From: Silene latifolia
Taxonomy: Eukaryota; Streptophyta; Magnoliopsida; Caryophyllales; Caryophyllaceae
Length of the DNA: 64,000 bases
NCBI RefSeq assembly: GCF_048544455.1
Contig: NC_133537.1
Coordinates: 145,740,058-145,804,057, forward strand
Reading direction: 5' to 3'
In this document: positions 1-10,798 of the stretch, one piece after another
Layout: the number at the start of each line of letters is the position of its first letter
How positions within the stretch are numbered: position 1 is the first letter of the stretch
Notes under the pieces: model-generated
Database searches by the model: none
What the model was told of the DNA's origin: nothing
Seen by the model: the letters and a program-made list of their open reading frames with translations, nothing else
Program-made: the position numbers and the translations under genes

Positions 1-2
1 AT

Positions 3-2272
3 GAGGAGCATCTGAGGATTGTGTTGCAGACCTTGAGGGAGCATGAGTTATACGCTAAGCTGTCCAAGTGTGAGTTCTGGTTAGAGAAAGTTGCTTTTCT
101 GGGGCATGTGATCTCTAAGGATGGGGTAGCTGTGGACCCGGCAAATATTGAGGCAGTGACAAAGTGGGAAGCACCAAAGAATGTTGCTGAGATTAGGAGT
201 TTCTTGGGTTTAGCTGGATACTACAGACGATTCGTGAAATATTTCTCCAAGATTGCTAGACCTATAACAGCTTTGATGAGAAAAGAGAATAGGTTTCGTT
301 GGGATGAGAGTTGTGAGACGGCGTTCCAAACATTAAAGGAGCGTTTGACCACAGCTCCTATCCTAGCATTGCCTGAAGGGATTGAGAACTTTGAGGTTTA
401 TACATATGCCTCAAAGAATGGGTTGGGATGTGTGTTGATGCAGAACGGTAAAGTGATTGCATATGCTTCTAAGCAATTGAAGCCTTATGAGGAGAGCTAT
501 CCTACACATGATCTAGAGTTGGGTGCAGTGGTGTTTGCTCTTAAGATATAGAGACATTACCTTTATGGGGCGACCTTTAAGGTATTTTCTGATCACAAGA
601 GTCTCAAGTACATCTTCACTCAAAAGGAGTTGAACATGAGACAGAGGAGGTGGATGGAGCTGATTGGCGATTATGACATGGATATTATCTACCATGAAGG
701 GAAAGCCAATGTTGTTGCAGATGCTTTGAGTAGGAAGAGTGTACATTCTTTGTGTATGGCTTTATCTTTGATGAGGTTGAGAGATGAGGTGGGGAGGTTT
801 GGGATACATATGATGCAGAGAGGGGATGCCATTGAAGATTTGACAGTGCAGCCTGATCTTTATGACGATATTCGAGGTAAACAGGCGTTGGATCCTAAGA
901 TAGTTGAGTGGAGAGCTGGAGTAGAGAAAGGGACAGTGTCTCAATTCTCTATTCATACAGATGGTAGTTTGAGGTTTGATGGTAGGTGGTGTGTCCCTAA
1001 TGATGAGGAGCTGAAAAAGACAATCATGACAGAGGCACATTGTACACCATATTCAGTACATCCAGGTGGTGACAAGTTGTACAAGGATTTAAAGAACATG
1101 TTCTGGTGGCCTGGGATGAAGAAAGAAACAGCTGAGTTTGTGGCCCGTTGTTTGACATGCCAGAGAGTTAAAGGGGAACAGCGACGACCACAAGGTAAGA
1201 TTCAGTCTTTAGAGGTACCTGAGTGGAAGTGGGAATCCATTTCTATGGATTTTATCGTGGGTTTGCCAAAGAGTCAACAAGGTAACAATATGATATGGGT
1301 AATAGTGGATCGACTGACCAAGTAAGATCACTTTGTGCCAATGAAAGATACATGGACTAAGGCACAATTAGCTATGGCTTATCGGAAGAATGTGCTAAAG
1401 TTACATGGAGTCCCTAAGGACATAGTATCTGACAAAGATGCGAGATTTATCTCAAGGTTCTGGAAAGAGTTGCAGGAATCTTTGAGAACAACTTTGAAGA
1501 TGAGTACAGCATTTCATCCTGCGACAGACGCTCAGACTGAGAGAACGATCAAGACTCTTGAGGATATGTTGTGAGCTTGTGTGATGGACTTTGGTGGTAG
1601 CTGGGAACATAGGTTGGATTTGATAGAGTTTTCTTACAACAACCGCTATCACACTAGTATTGGTATGGCACCGTTCGAGGCCTTATATGGGAGGAGATGT
1701 AGGAGTCCGATTTGTTGGAACGACAGTGCTGAGGCAGTGGTTCTAGGACCAGAGATGGTACATGAGATGGTTGAGCAGATTAAGATGATCAGGGAAAGGA
1801 TGAGAGCGGCTCAGTATAGGCAAAAGAGTTATGCAGATCTACATCGCCGGGATATAGAGTTTTAGGTTGGGGATAAGGTCCTTCTGAAAGTGTCTCCTAT
1901 GCGTGGGGTTATGAGATTTGGGAAGAAAGGCAAGCTGAGTCAGAAGTTCATAGGGCCTTATGAGATCTTAGAGCTGCGTTAGAGAGGGTGCATAATGTGT
2001 TTCATGTATCTCAGCTGCGGAAGTATGTGAGTGATCCGTCACATGTGTTAGAGGCAGAGAGCTTAAAGCTAGATGAGTCTTTGTCATACCTTGAGGTGCC
2101 TAAGTAGATTCTTGACCGGAAGGTTAGAAAGACTAGGAGTGGTGAGAAAGTTTTTCTTAAGATCCTTTGGTCTAACCACGAGTCTGAGGAAGCTACATGG
2201 GAGGCAGAGGAGGCCATGAGAGAGCGTTACCCTTTCCTTTTTTATCAGGTATGTATGGTTACGGGGACGTAA
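3..2272 (+). pseudogene. Chromovirus pol: RT end, RNase H, integrase, chromodomain (defective)
   Basis: The reading frame is already open at the window edge. It gives the RT thumb ([19 protein letters not shown]), then RNase H with ADALSRK near 720-737. Next come an integrase zinc-binding segment (H and H near 1040-1065, CLTC near 1150), the catalytic core (SMDFIVGLP, SDKDARF, FHPATDAQTER supplying D, D and E) and GRRCRSP. The tail near 2130-2240 (KILWSNHESEEATWE) has the aromatic and acidic residues of a chromodomain. Breaks are in-frame stops at 549-551, 1323-1325, 1572-1574, 1863-1865 and 2105-2107, and a deletion with frameshift near 1970-1985. The RNase H first catalytic Asp, expected in a TDAS motif, reads Tyr here. 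Together these mean no functional pol from this copy. Confidence 0.92.
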
Positions 2273-2490
2273 CCTTGTTTCTTTTAGGGGGGGTAGGAGA
2301 TGATCGCGAAGAGTTTTTAAGAGCTTTTATACCTTTTTATGTTGTGTCGGTATGTTGTTGTGGTTGAGTCGGGTTGAGTTTGGGTTAGTAACATGTTTTA
2401 TGTTAAGTTTTGTTTTGGTTGTTGAGTCAGGAGTGTAGTAGTGTGTCGTTGTTTTGTTGTGGTTTGAACTTCGGGGACGAAGTTCTTTTT
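2273..2490 (+). other. Chromovirus 3' untranslated region
   Basis: This T/G-rich stretch lies between the pol stop at 2270-2272 and the polypurine tract. It contains GGGGACGTAACC just before its start and TCGGGGACGAAGTTC near its end. Related strings recur beside the minus-strand LTRs at 50210-50230 and 58030-58060, which ties those elements to the same superfamily. Confidence 0.7.
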
Positions 2491-2503
2491 AAGGAGGGAA
2501 AAC
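2491..2503 (+). other. Polypurine tract
   Basis: AAGGAGGGAAAAC directly precedes the TGTAATAC start of the 3' LTR. This is the position and composition expected of the plus-strand priming site. Confidence 0.8.
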
Positions 2504-2539
2504 TGTAATACTACGGTTTTATGAGCCTCTGGGTACTCT

Positions 2540-2690
2540 ATCGAGTGGGCCTTACTCTGTCGAGTAAGGGTGTTTTACGATTTTAAAACAGCAGGTTTCG
2601 ATTGGGTACTCGATCGAGTAACCTTGATACTCGATCGAGTAGGCGGCACTCGATCGAGTATGTCAGCTACTCGATCGAGTAGCCGGTTTA
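2540..2690. repeat. ACTCGATCGAGT palindrome cluster in LTR
   Basis: Four clear ACTCGATCGAGT copies at about 2608-2685, plus degenerate upstream copies (ACTCTATCGAGT, ACTCTGTCGAGT), lie in the first 190 bp of the LTR. This is the U3 part, where enhancer-type sites usually sit. A regulatory role is inference. Confidence 0.75.
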
Positions 2691-3250
2691 CGGGGGGATG
2701 ATTTGTCGGGGTTTGTTAATGATACGATTTAATATATAAACCTTCCGTCACTTTCTTAATACACTTTTACAAACCTAATTACTTTCAAAAGATAAAACAA
2801 TCTACGTTCTTCGCATCAATTGCATTATTGGCAAATCCCGGAGCTTGGAAGGTCGGAATTCACCTTTCTTTACACCTTTGTGATCCTTGCGTCGAGGGTA
2901 AGATCTACGTACTGTTTTTATGGTATTTCGTTAAACTTAGTTAAACCCTAATTTGGGGATTTGGGGGTTTTGTTGTGTTTCTTGATTGGTAGTAATTGTA
3001 TGATTGTATGTTAGGAGGAGGATTCGTAGAAGAGGCCTTTTGATAACAGCTATTGAGATCGTCTGACTGTGTTGCTTTCTAGGCAGGGTTTCCCTACTCA
3101 GTATTAGTCCCATAATGTGTTGGTGGTGATTTGTGTTTGTTGATTGTTATCATACGAGTATTGTGACGGTTGCTGGTGTTGATTGCTATTTAGTAGTTGT
3201 GATTGTTTGTATCTGTCTGTGTTCTTCGGGGCGCGTCCCTGGCTGAGTGG

Positions 3251-3454
3251 AGTCACTTGCGGGAGTGGCTTCACGCCCATTATTCGCCTTCTGTGGAACC
3301 CGCCACAGAAGGGATGTGTACATTAATGGATTTGGGTTTATCGCTCAACGGAGATGAGCGGGGATTAGGTGGGAACGGTTGCGGTCCCCCACTGGCGGCG
3401 TGGAGTGACTTGTTGCAATGGGCACTCTGGCAGGGCTACACACTTTAGTGTGTA
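3251..3454 (+). other. Stem-loop chain inside chromovirus LTR
   Basis: Five inverted repeats follow each other. They are AGTCACT/AGTGGCT (3251-3270, one G-U type pair), CCTTCTGTGG/CCACAGAAGG (3287-3312, perfect), CGCTCA/TGAGCG (3342-3360), GAGTG/CACTC (3403-3427) and TACACACT/AGTGTGTA (3437-3454). Equivalent hairpins occur at matching positions in the reversed LTRs at 57065-57270 and 63170-63370. With different stem sequences they also occur at 49044-49161. A transcript of this LTR would fold here; function is unknown. Confidence 0.7.
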
Positions 3455-3919
3455 GTCAGTATTGTGGAGTTGGTGATGGAGTTCGGAGTATATCTGTGAT
3501 GATTGAGCTGTGTTATTTGTTGTGTTGTTGGATTATATAAATTGTGTGATTAGTACTGACCCCGTTTATTGTTTTAAAAACTGTGGTGATCCATTCGGGG
3601 ATGGTGAGCAGTTGTTGAGCAGGTATGAGTCGAGTTACATGAGATAGCTGGGATGTGCCACTTTCAGATGATAGAGTCTTCCGCTGTAGCCTGATTAGTT
3701 TATTAGACATTTCATTTAGTTGAGTAGACAGTTGGTTTGGAGAACATGTAACCGTATTTTGGTATTTGGTTTTGGATTGTATCTTATTCATTAAACTTAT
3801 ACTATTTAAATGTTGTTTCGCTATTGTCTTATGATTATCATTGCCTCGGGGAACCGAGATGGTAACATCTTTATACCTGGGTGGTCCTGGTAAGGCACTT
3901 GGAGTATGGGGGTGTTACA

Positions 3920-6760
3920 CTCATACTCCTAGAACTTCTTACTAAGGTAGTAGATAGCTCTTTCTTCTTTTCCCACGGTTTGTGCTAGCATAGCTCCCAT
4001 GGCTGTTTCAGTTACTATGAGATATAAACCAAGAAGTTGATCTCGTTGGGGTGGCATGAGCACTGGTGGCTTGGCTAGTATCTCCTTGATTCGGTCGAAC
4101 GCCTTTTGACAGTCATCATCCCACATGGTGTGATCTGTTTTCTTTAGCTTTTTGAAGATAGGTTCACAGATCATGGTGAGTTTCGATATGAATCGACTTA
4201 TGTATTGCACTTTGCCCAAGAATCCTCTAACTTCCTTCTCTGTTTGAGGTTGCGACATTTCGATTAGAGCTTTGATCTTGGAAGGGTGTATTTCTATCCC
4301 TCGTTAGCTAACGACATACCCCAGGAGTTTGCCGGATGTTACTCCAAATGCACATTTCTTAGAGTTGAGCCTCATATTGTACTTCCGTAGTCTCGAGAAG
4401 AATTTGCGAAGGTTCGCAATGTGCCCCTCTCTATCCTTGAACTTGACAATCATATCATCTATGTATACCTCAACTTCTTTATGCATCATGTCATGTAGTA
4501 GCGTAGTTGCGGTGCGTTGATACGTGGCTCCGGCATTGATTAACCCAAACGGCATAACCGTGTAGCAATAGGTGCCCCATTGAGTGACAAAGGCGGTCTT
4601 GCACATGTCTTCTATGGCCATCTTGATCTGGTTATATCCCGCGTATCCATCCATGAAGGACAACAACGCGTGATCTGCTGTATTATCCACCAATATGTCG
4701 ATATGTGGTAGAGGAAAGTCATCCTTGGGACTCGCTTTGTTCAAGTCTCTGAAATCAACACAAACACGGATTCTCCTATCCTTTTTGGGTACGGGTACTA
4801 TGTTGGCTACCCAGTCTGAGTACTCGGAAACTTTGATGAACCCGGCTTTGAATTGCTTATCAACTTCTTCTTTGATCTTAAGAGCCCATTCTGTCCTCAT
4901 TCGACGAAGCTTCTGTTTTTTTAGTTTGAAACCTGGTTTGATTGGGATTCTGTGCTCTGCGATATCCTTGTCGATCCCTGGCATGTCTTTGTAGGACCAA
5001 GCAAAAACGTCCTTGAACTCGTGTAGGAGGTCTATAAAACTAGCCTTTTCGGCGGGGCTCAAGGTCGTCCCTATCCTAAGTTCTTGGGGTTCTAGTTCGG
5101 TTCCCAGGTTGATGGGTTCGGTGTTTTCTATGACTGGTCCCCCTTCCCCCTCTTGTAGTATTTCTTTAGCTATGTAGGGAGGTATTTTGATTGAGTCTGG
5201 GTCTGGGTCATCCTCATTATCATCGTAAACAGAATTGCATTTAGAATAACACAAAGAGTAAGCATAACCTGATTTATCCATATTAAAATTTGAAAAGAGT
5301 TGAAACAAAGAAGCCATCTGTTCGGTAGTCAGTGGCGGTAAAGGGACAGCTGTTGGGGCATTTCCCGAACCACTGTCACTACTCGATGTTAAGCTAGGAG
5401 AAATAAGGGGAGTGGTAGTGACGACAGGAGGAGACTCTCTAGGGACTTCTATAGACTCCGACTCTGATTCCGACTCCGACTTTGACTCGAGTTCATCGTC
5501 TTCTGGTTCTCCTTTGAACATTTCTCCTTCTCCAGTAGTGAGCTTGAAGAGTCTTCCTTGGTTGTTCGTCCACTTAATTGACTTTCTCCATCCTTTTTGC
5601 TGATTCGAACTTGTTTCTGTGATCATTGCGGTAGGGTTGAAGTGATCGTCTTGAAGTATCATGGTAATGATCTCATCCTGCGCGGCTCTAACAAATCGAT
5701 CTTCTCCGAACAGTAAGCTAACAGCTTGTTCGTCTAAGCAAGGTGCTTGACGAGTCTTGACGGTAGGAACCGTTTCCGTAGGAATAAAGTAGCAATCGTG
5801 AAAGATCTTGATTCCAGCTAGTTGCTTTCCTATGTAGTGCCAAGGCTCGGGAAACCCGTGAAAACGTTCTTGACTCCCTTCTCTAACGAAGTATCCATTT
5901 ACGTAGGGAGATAGGGTAGCATTTGGATTCCCATGTTCTTGCGGTTTTGGAATTGAGTGAGCATTTCTAGAGCCCTTGGTGGGTTTGTACCCTAATCTTT
6001 GTGGTATCCTTTGTGAGTTACCTTCTTTGTAAGGTGCAAAGGTATTTCTTTGGACAGGATTCAATGGCATTCCCGGGAAGTATTCCTGAGATTTGAGCAT
6101 GTGCTTGACCACTAAGTTAGAGTAGGGATCGAAGTACAAAGGTGCCAACTCACTCTCTACAAGGTTTATGCTATGGAATCCCCCAAGTTCATATACTTGA
6201 TCTGTAATTACTTGGTTGCTTGACCTCTTTTCTATTACTGCCTTGATGGGTGACGAAGTGATCATCACCACTTTACCATCTAGTGGGATCTTGAGTTTCT
6301 GGTGGAGGGTGGAGGTTACCGCTTTGGAAGCGTGAATCCAAGATCTTCCCAGAAGTATGTTGAAGGATGCTTCGATGTCCACTATTTGGAAGTTAACCTT
6401 TCGCTCGATAGGCCATGTGGCTATGGTAAGGTTAACTAGTCCTACCACTTTTCGTCGTGTACCATCATATGCGCGAACACCTTGATTGGTAGGCGTCCAA
6501 TCCGACTCTTTCATGCCTAATTTGTATGCTGTTTTCAATGGTATGACGTTGACTGCTTAGCCGTCATCTACCAAAGTCATTGATACATTTTTCTTTAAGC
6601 AAATGACAGTAATGTATAGAGCCAAGTTGTGACTAGCGCCGAAAGGTGGCAAATCTTCATCCGAGAAAGTAACTGGGTTACTTAGCTTAGTTGAATCTTG
6701 GAAGACCAAGTTGACTACGTCATCAGGTGTGGAGTCACGTGCCACGTTTAATATGGCCAA
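3920..6760 (-). pseudogene. Tat-type protease-RT-RNase H (defective)
   Basis: Read from 6760 down. A pre-protease segment leads to the aspartic protease site VDDG, where the frame is stopped at 6557-6559 exactly at the residue after G. The frame then continues through FNILLGRSWIHA, a long linker with an acidic/serine repeat (ESESESES, about 5440-5500) and the reverse transcriptase. RT motifs are IRVCVDFRDLN, FPLPHIDILVDNTA, FMDGYAGYNQI, TPFG-like MPFGLINAGATYQR and YIDDMIVK. Another in-frame stop lies at 4304-4306, then the RT thumb (VRGFLGKVQYISRFI) and start of RNase H (AMGAMLAQ, YYLSKKF). A stop at 3944-3946 precedes the chromovirus junction. The rest of pol is off-window or lost. Confidence 0.9.
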
Positions 6761-7837
6761 AGCTTGCAGTAGAGCTTGGCGATGTGGGAATGAGCTTGCA
6801 GCTAGTTGCCAGACTGAAAGATCAGCCTTTGTCTTCTGTAGTTGCTTTAGTAAATGGTTAGTAGAGGTATCCTCGCTATCATTTGGCGTGACAACGTTGG
6901 TATTGGTGATTGGACCATTTACTATGGGACCATTTTGAGAAACGTTTTGATATGGACGCCCCGAACGAGTAAGGTGGTCTATATCTTGGTCCTCACTGTT
7001 TTGGACTATCTTCTAACTGATTTTGACTAGGTAGTGTTCGGTGAGGTATTCATCTTCATAATCATCGGCCCATACTTCATTCATAGTAGCAAGTTCTCTT
7101 AACCTTATGATTTCGGCTTCCAATTGGATGATTTGGTCGATTAGCTCATCTACCACGGCTACTACTTCTTGCATTCTAGCATTTTGAGAGAGGTTTAGTG
7201 GCGCACATTCTTTAGTTGTTGTACTTGGATTAAGTAGGGTCGCCACTACACTTTCTAGTTATGAGACTTGTCTATTCACGCTCTTTGCCCATGCGATAAA
7301 GTCGGTGATAATAGGGGAAATGGTGGAGTAGTTCCCTTCATCTTCTATTGCATGGATCTCTTCTTCGACTAGAGAAATGAGGTGTGAACAATCTAAGGTA
7401 GATTCTTCACTTGTAATCATCAGAATTCCAAGAGGATTCTGAGTATTGTTACGCTTACCTCCAGGCGGTATTGGTAGGCGACCGTCTTCAATCATGTCCT
7501 GAAGTACATGTTTTAACTTGTAACATTTTTCTGTATCGTGTCCCTTACCTCTATGATATTCGCAGTACGAATTCTCGTCCCAGGACTTGGACTTCTTTTC
7601 TGGTTCAGGTGTAGGCCCTATAGGTTGGAGCTTACCCTGTTTCATCAATCGCTTCAGAGAGCTGGAGTATGTATCGCCAATGTTTGTGAACTTTCTTTGT
7701 GGGTTACTCTTGTTTGATGGTTCGAGAAGGTTAACCTCATCAGTCTTGCTAGTAGAGCCGTAAGAACGACTTGTTGAGCCTTGATATCCACGACCTACCG
7801 TTTTGGATAAGAGTCCTTTACGGATGTCAGCTTCGAT
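6761..7837 (-). pseudogene. Tat-type gag, C-terminal half (defective)
   Basis: Gag-derived coding sequence lies in the same frame as the downstream protease. The zinc-binding motif CEYHRGKGHDTEKC lies near 7515-7560. A basic, Ser-rich segment precedes it (7650-7837). Between gag and protease is the conserved lead region (LTRSGRPYQN, LLKQLQKTKADLSVWQL) typical of Tat-lineage polyproteins. In-frame stops are at 7259-7261 and 7013-7015. Coding runs right up to the Sirevirus insertion at 7837 and resumes at 34983, showing that the gag was split by that insertion. Confidence 0.85.
7833..7837. other. Target-site duplication TCGAT (left copy)
   Basis: TCGAT directly precedes the TGAAGAG end of the Sirevirus LTR and matches TCGAT at 34983-34987 right after the far LTR end. 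This fixes both element borders. Confidence 0.85.
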
Positions 7838-9436
7838 TGAAGAGTCTATTGATCCAAAATACTCAAGAGGGGGGTGAATTGAGGATTTAAAACTTTTGAA
7901 AGCTTTTTCGATTATGTGTATGTAATTGATTATTTAAAGTTTATTGATTAAACTTTAACTAATCAACTAGTGAATGTAAAACGAAATAGACAAACGAACG
8001 AAAGAGCGAGGAGATGCACGGTTTTTGAAGTGGTTCAGTTTCACAAGTCGAAACCTACGTCCACTATTCTCGATTAATAAATTTAGTACCTTTCTACGGA
8101 TTAAAAATTTACTAACCCAACTCGTACAATTAACTCTAGCTGTAACTCAATGAGTACCGTTAAATACTCGAGTGTCTAACTTACGCTAATAAGAAAGCAC
8201 TAATGATTCTTCTAATTATTCACGTTAATGAATGAGAAAGAAATCAACTAAGCACTATTATCTTATAACGATAACAATAAGAACAAGTATACGAGTTTAA
8301 AACACACGACCTTTCAAAAAATAACAAAACGGTTTTTCTGCTTGAAAACACACGGTTTGCTTTGTAAAATTAAAATCAATTTTTATGCTTAAGGTCTCTA
8401 TTTTAGATGTTGTAAAGAGTAAAGTATTTATAGGAAGGAAAGAGTAGGGCAACTCGGTTTACAAAAACCCTAATAGCCGAATATAGGAGATATGTTAACA
8501 AATCATATCTTCTATTATTTCTTTCCTAAAAGCCTTAAAAGATAATAAAGAATATTCCAAAAGATAGAATATAATCTATTCAAATATTATCTTTACTATA
8601 AATTCTAAGATATGATAAGATTTCCTAAGACAAGACTATCTTTTATCATAAACAAATATATTAAGCAAGATATATAAGATATATAAAGATATTATTATGG
8701 AATAAAATCTTTACCAAATATACCCTAGGTAACACGAGATGTCACGGCTCATAAGCCTCGTGACTCGTGCAAATCCTAGCTCAATATATGGGTTAGAATT
8801 TAGTTTTTAAGAGAGGCTTTGTTGAAACCCTAATTAGTAGCAAGGTCCGACTCATAAGTTGGTCCAAAACAACTACTAGTCAAAGTTCAACATAAAAGCG
8901 AACTCCGCACTAAACCGGGCTTTATTATATAAATACTTTTATCAAAACATTTAAAATAAATTTTAAACAATTTTCAAAACAATTTTGAAACATTATAAGT
9001 CGTGTATAATAAACTCAGCATCTCAATGTTATAGTCTGAGAGCTATAACATTGAGCTCTTTTACTAGTAATGTTATAGCTGCAAAGCTATAACTTTACCA
9101 ATTCAAGAAACTCATTCTTGGTTATCATTACGAGATAATCACCTATACTATTCTAATCTTCAGGGAGATCTTCGAGTATAGGCTACGTCATCATCCAAGC
9201 TTGATTAATCTTTAGACGGACTTCGTCTTCACATAAATCTTGAATGAATCTTCATATCGTTTGATCTTGAATAGAGGCTTGAACATTTTATACTTTCATC
9301 ACAATCTCCTTTGTTTCTTGTATAAGATACGTTGATTCTAAATCACTTAGACAAACGATTACGCGCAACAAGTATATAAAATATAAAGCACCTTGACATC
9401 ATCAAAACATAAACATATAGGCTATATGGTTCAACA
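7838..9436 (-). repeat. Sirevirus 3' LTR
   Basis: About 1599 bp, TGAAGAGTC...GGTTCAACA on the plus strand. It matches 33378-34982 almost base for base, with scattered substitutions and a shorter G run (6 versus 11 near its left end). It contains two hairpins built on GTTATAG/CTATAAC: an 11-bp stem at 9024-9053 and a 9-bp stem at 9072-9093. Confidence 0.93.
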
Positions 9437-9450
9437 AATTCCCCCTTTTT
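9437..9450 (-). other. Sirevirus polypurine tract
   Basis: On the minus strand AAAAAGGGGGAATT lies directly before the 3' LTR. This is the expected place and composition for the plus-strand primer. Confidence 0.75.
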
Positions 9451-10798
9451 GATGATGGCAAGCCTCCTAATTTGTGACTAAGTAAAGAGTTCCCCCTCAA
9501 TATAATACCGTGATCTTAATAATAAAGATCAACGCAAGATCAAAACGATTTATCAAAAACCAAAACTTTAAGGACTTTAAGAGACAATCGGTCTTGATAA
9601 GGAGCAAGCTTAGGCAAATACTAAATCATGGTTTTTTCTTCCCCCTCTTGACATCATCGAAAAGACGAGAACATACATAAAACGACTAGAATGATATCAA
9701 CCGAGGCAAGAAATATATATAAACCAAAGCATATATTATAGCATAAGAACGATTACAACATAAGAAAGCTCTAAATATAGAGTTTGCAATACAAACCAAG
9801 ATGAATAGAGATTTTGTAGGAGAGAAGAAAATTAGTCACTCACCTAACTACGACCTACAAAAGCATGCATGCAATCTAACATGATAGATATCTCTAGTAA
9901 CCGTACATATACACTCCAACCAAACGAGGTCCAAAACATATGCCGAGGACTTACAAAGTAATGTGAGGTGAGGTAATTGGGTAAGAAGGGGCAAAATAAT
10001 TTGGATATGTGGAGGTAAAAGTAAAGCTAGCACCGATCACAACCAAAAGTAACCATATTCCACTTTCCAACCCAACATAACAGATGATGCACCATGCCAA
10101 GTACGGCACACACTCACGTACATCAACAAGTACTTCTCCTCAAGTGATATAGAAATGAATAAGAATAGGAGTAATAAGAGATTTTTGCCTTTCCATCTTT
10201 TATAGTATCATTTTTCTTTTCTTTTTTTGTATTTTTCTCATTTTTTTTGTTTCATTCCATCTTTTTCTTCTTTCCTTCCAATATCCATCACAAAAGCAAC
10301 AAAATTGACCACAACAAGACTTCCAAACTTACCAACAAGACTAGCTTGACAAGGGTAGGCCATCTGTAATGTAGTAGAATAAATAGGTCAAAACAAGGCA
10401 AATTTGGCTAATGTGAGGTTAGTAGGGAAAACGTAAAGGAAGGGTCGCCTCTCCACATGTGTCACAACCACAAACCGAGTGTATACAGGTAATAAGAGAC
10501 AAATTTCATGCTTATGCAATTTGATGTTACATGTCATGTAAGGAGTACTACTCACATCCTAAATGAAACCAATCATGAATGTCATTGGTTTATGAAGCTC
10601 TAAACCTTAGAATGTATATGTGATGAACAAGAGTTATGGTTTGTATACAACACAAAATATAATAGACTAGCAAACAGAATATTCTCATAAAATAATTAAA
10701 TACTATATAAGAATGTACTTGCAACGGAAAATACGGACACAGACATACAATCTCATCTTAACTAGTCAGTCATAAAAAAAATGAACGTGTATAGAAAC
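9451..10798 (-). other. Sirevirus 3' noncoding region
   Basis: About 1.35 kb between the pol stop and the polypurine tract. I see no domain-bearing ORF. The stretch is A-rich on the plus strand, with a T-rich run at 10190-10275. A long 3' noncoding region, sometimes with an envelope-like ORF, is known in Sireviruses; no envelope-like ORF is recognisable here. Confidence 0.6.

Larger units (their letters stand above)
1..3919 (+). mobile_element. Tekay-like chromovirus (Ty3/gypsy), 3' part
   Basis: This is the 3' part of a Ty3/gypsy LTR retrotransposon. The order is end of reverse transcriptase, RNase H, integrase, chromodomain-like tail, 3' UTR, polypurine tract and 3' LTR; the 5' part lies outside the window. 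The element is inserted in a minus-strand Tat-type element: Tat RNase H coding resumes right after the LTR end at 3919. The first bases after the LTR, CTCAT at 3920-3924, are the probable 5-bp target duplication, but the partner copy is off-window. Chromovirus assignment rests on the integrase motifs and the C-terminal chromodomain-like segment; the Tekay assignment is inference. Several stop codons and a frameshift show that this copy is defective. Confidence 0.9.
2504..3919 (+). repeat. Chromovirus 3' LTR, family A
   Basis: The LTR starts TGTAATACTACGG and ends GGGTGTTACA (TG...CA), about 1416 bp. Near its 5' end (2540-2690) it carries degenerate and perfect copies of the palindrome ACTCGATCGAGT. 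Its middle holds a chain of stem-loops (3251-3454). The same LTR family, reversed, occurs at 56608-58015 and from 62710 to the window end. A related but distinct family is at 48465-50183. Confidence 0.9.
3920..7837 (-). mobile_element. Tat/Ogre-type Ty3/gypsy element, 3' segment
   Basis: Minus-strand segment carrying the C-terminal half of gag, protease, RT and the start of RNase H. It is bounded by the inserted chromovirus on the left and by the Sirevirus on the right. The same element continues at 34983, where gag coding resumes after the 5-bp duplication TCGAT. The Tat/Ogre lineage is inferred from the RT string FPLPHIDILVDNTA, the long pre-protease spacer, the gag zinc-binding motif and the primer site at 36580-36597. 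The 3' LTR is not in the window. Confidence 0.88.

Noticed and set aside
3251..3454. Hammerhead ribozyme in the LTR (as in retrozymes)
   Set aside because: I could not find the conserved CTGATGA and GAAA core paired around these stems; the hairpins are consecutive rather than a three-way junction.
5412..5603. Ser/Asp-repeat ORF on the plus strand
   Set aside because: Antisense shadow of the acidic/serine linker in the Tat pol.
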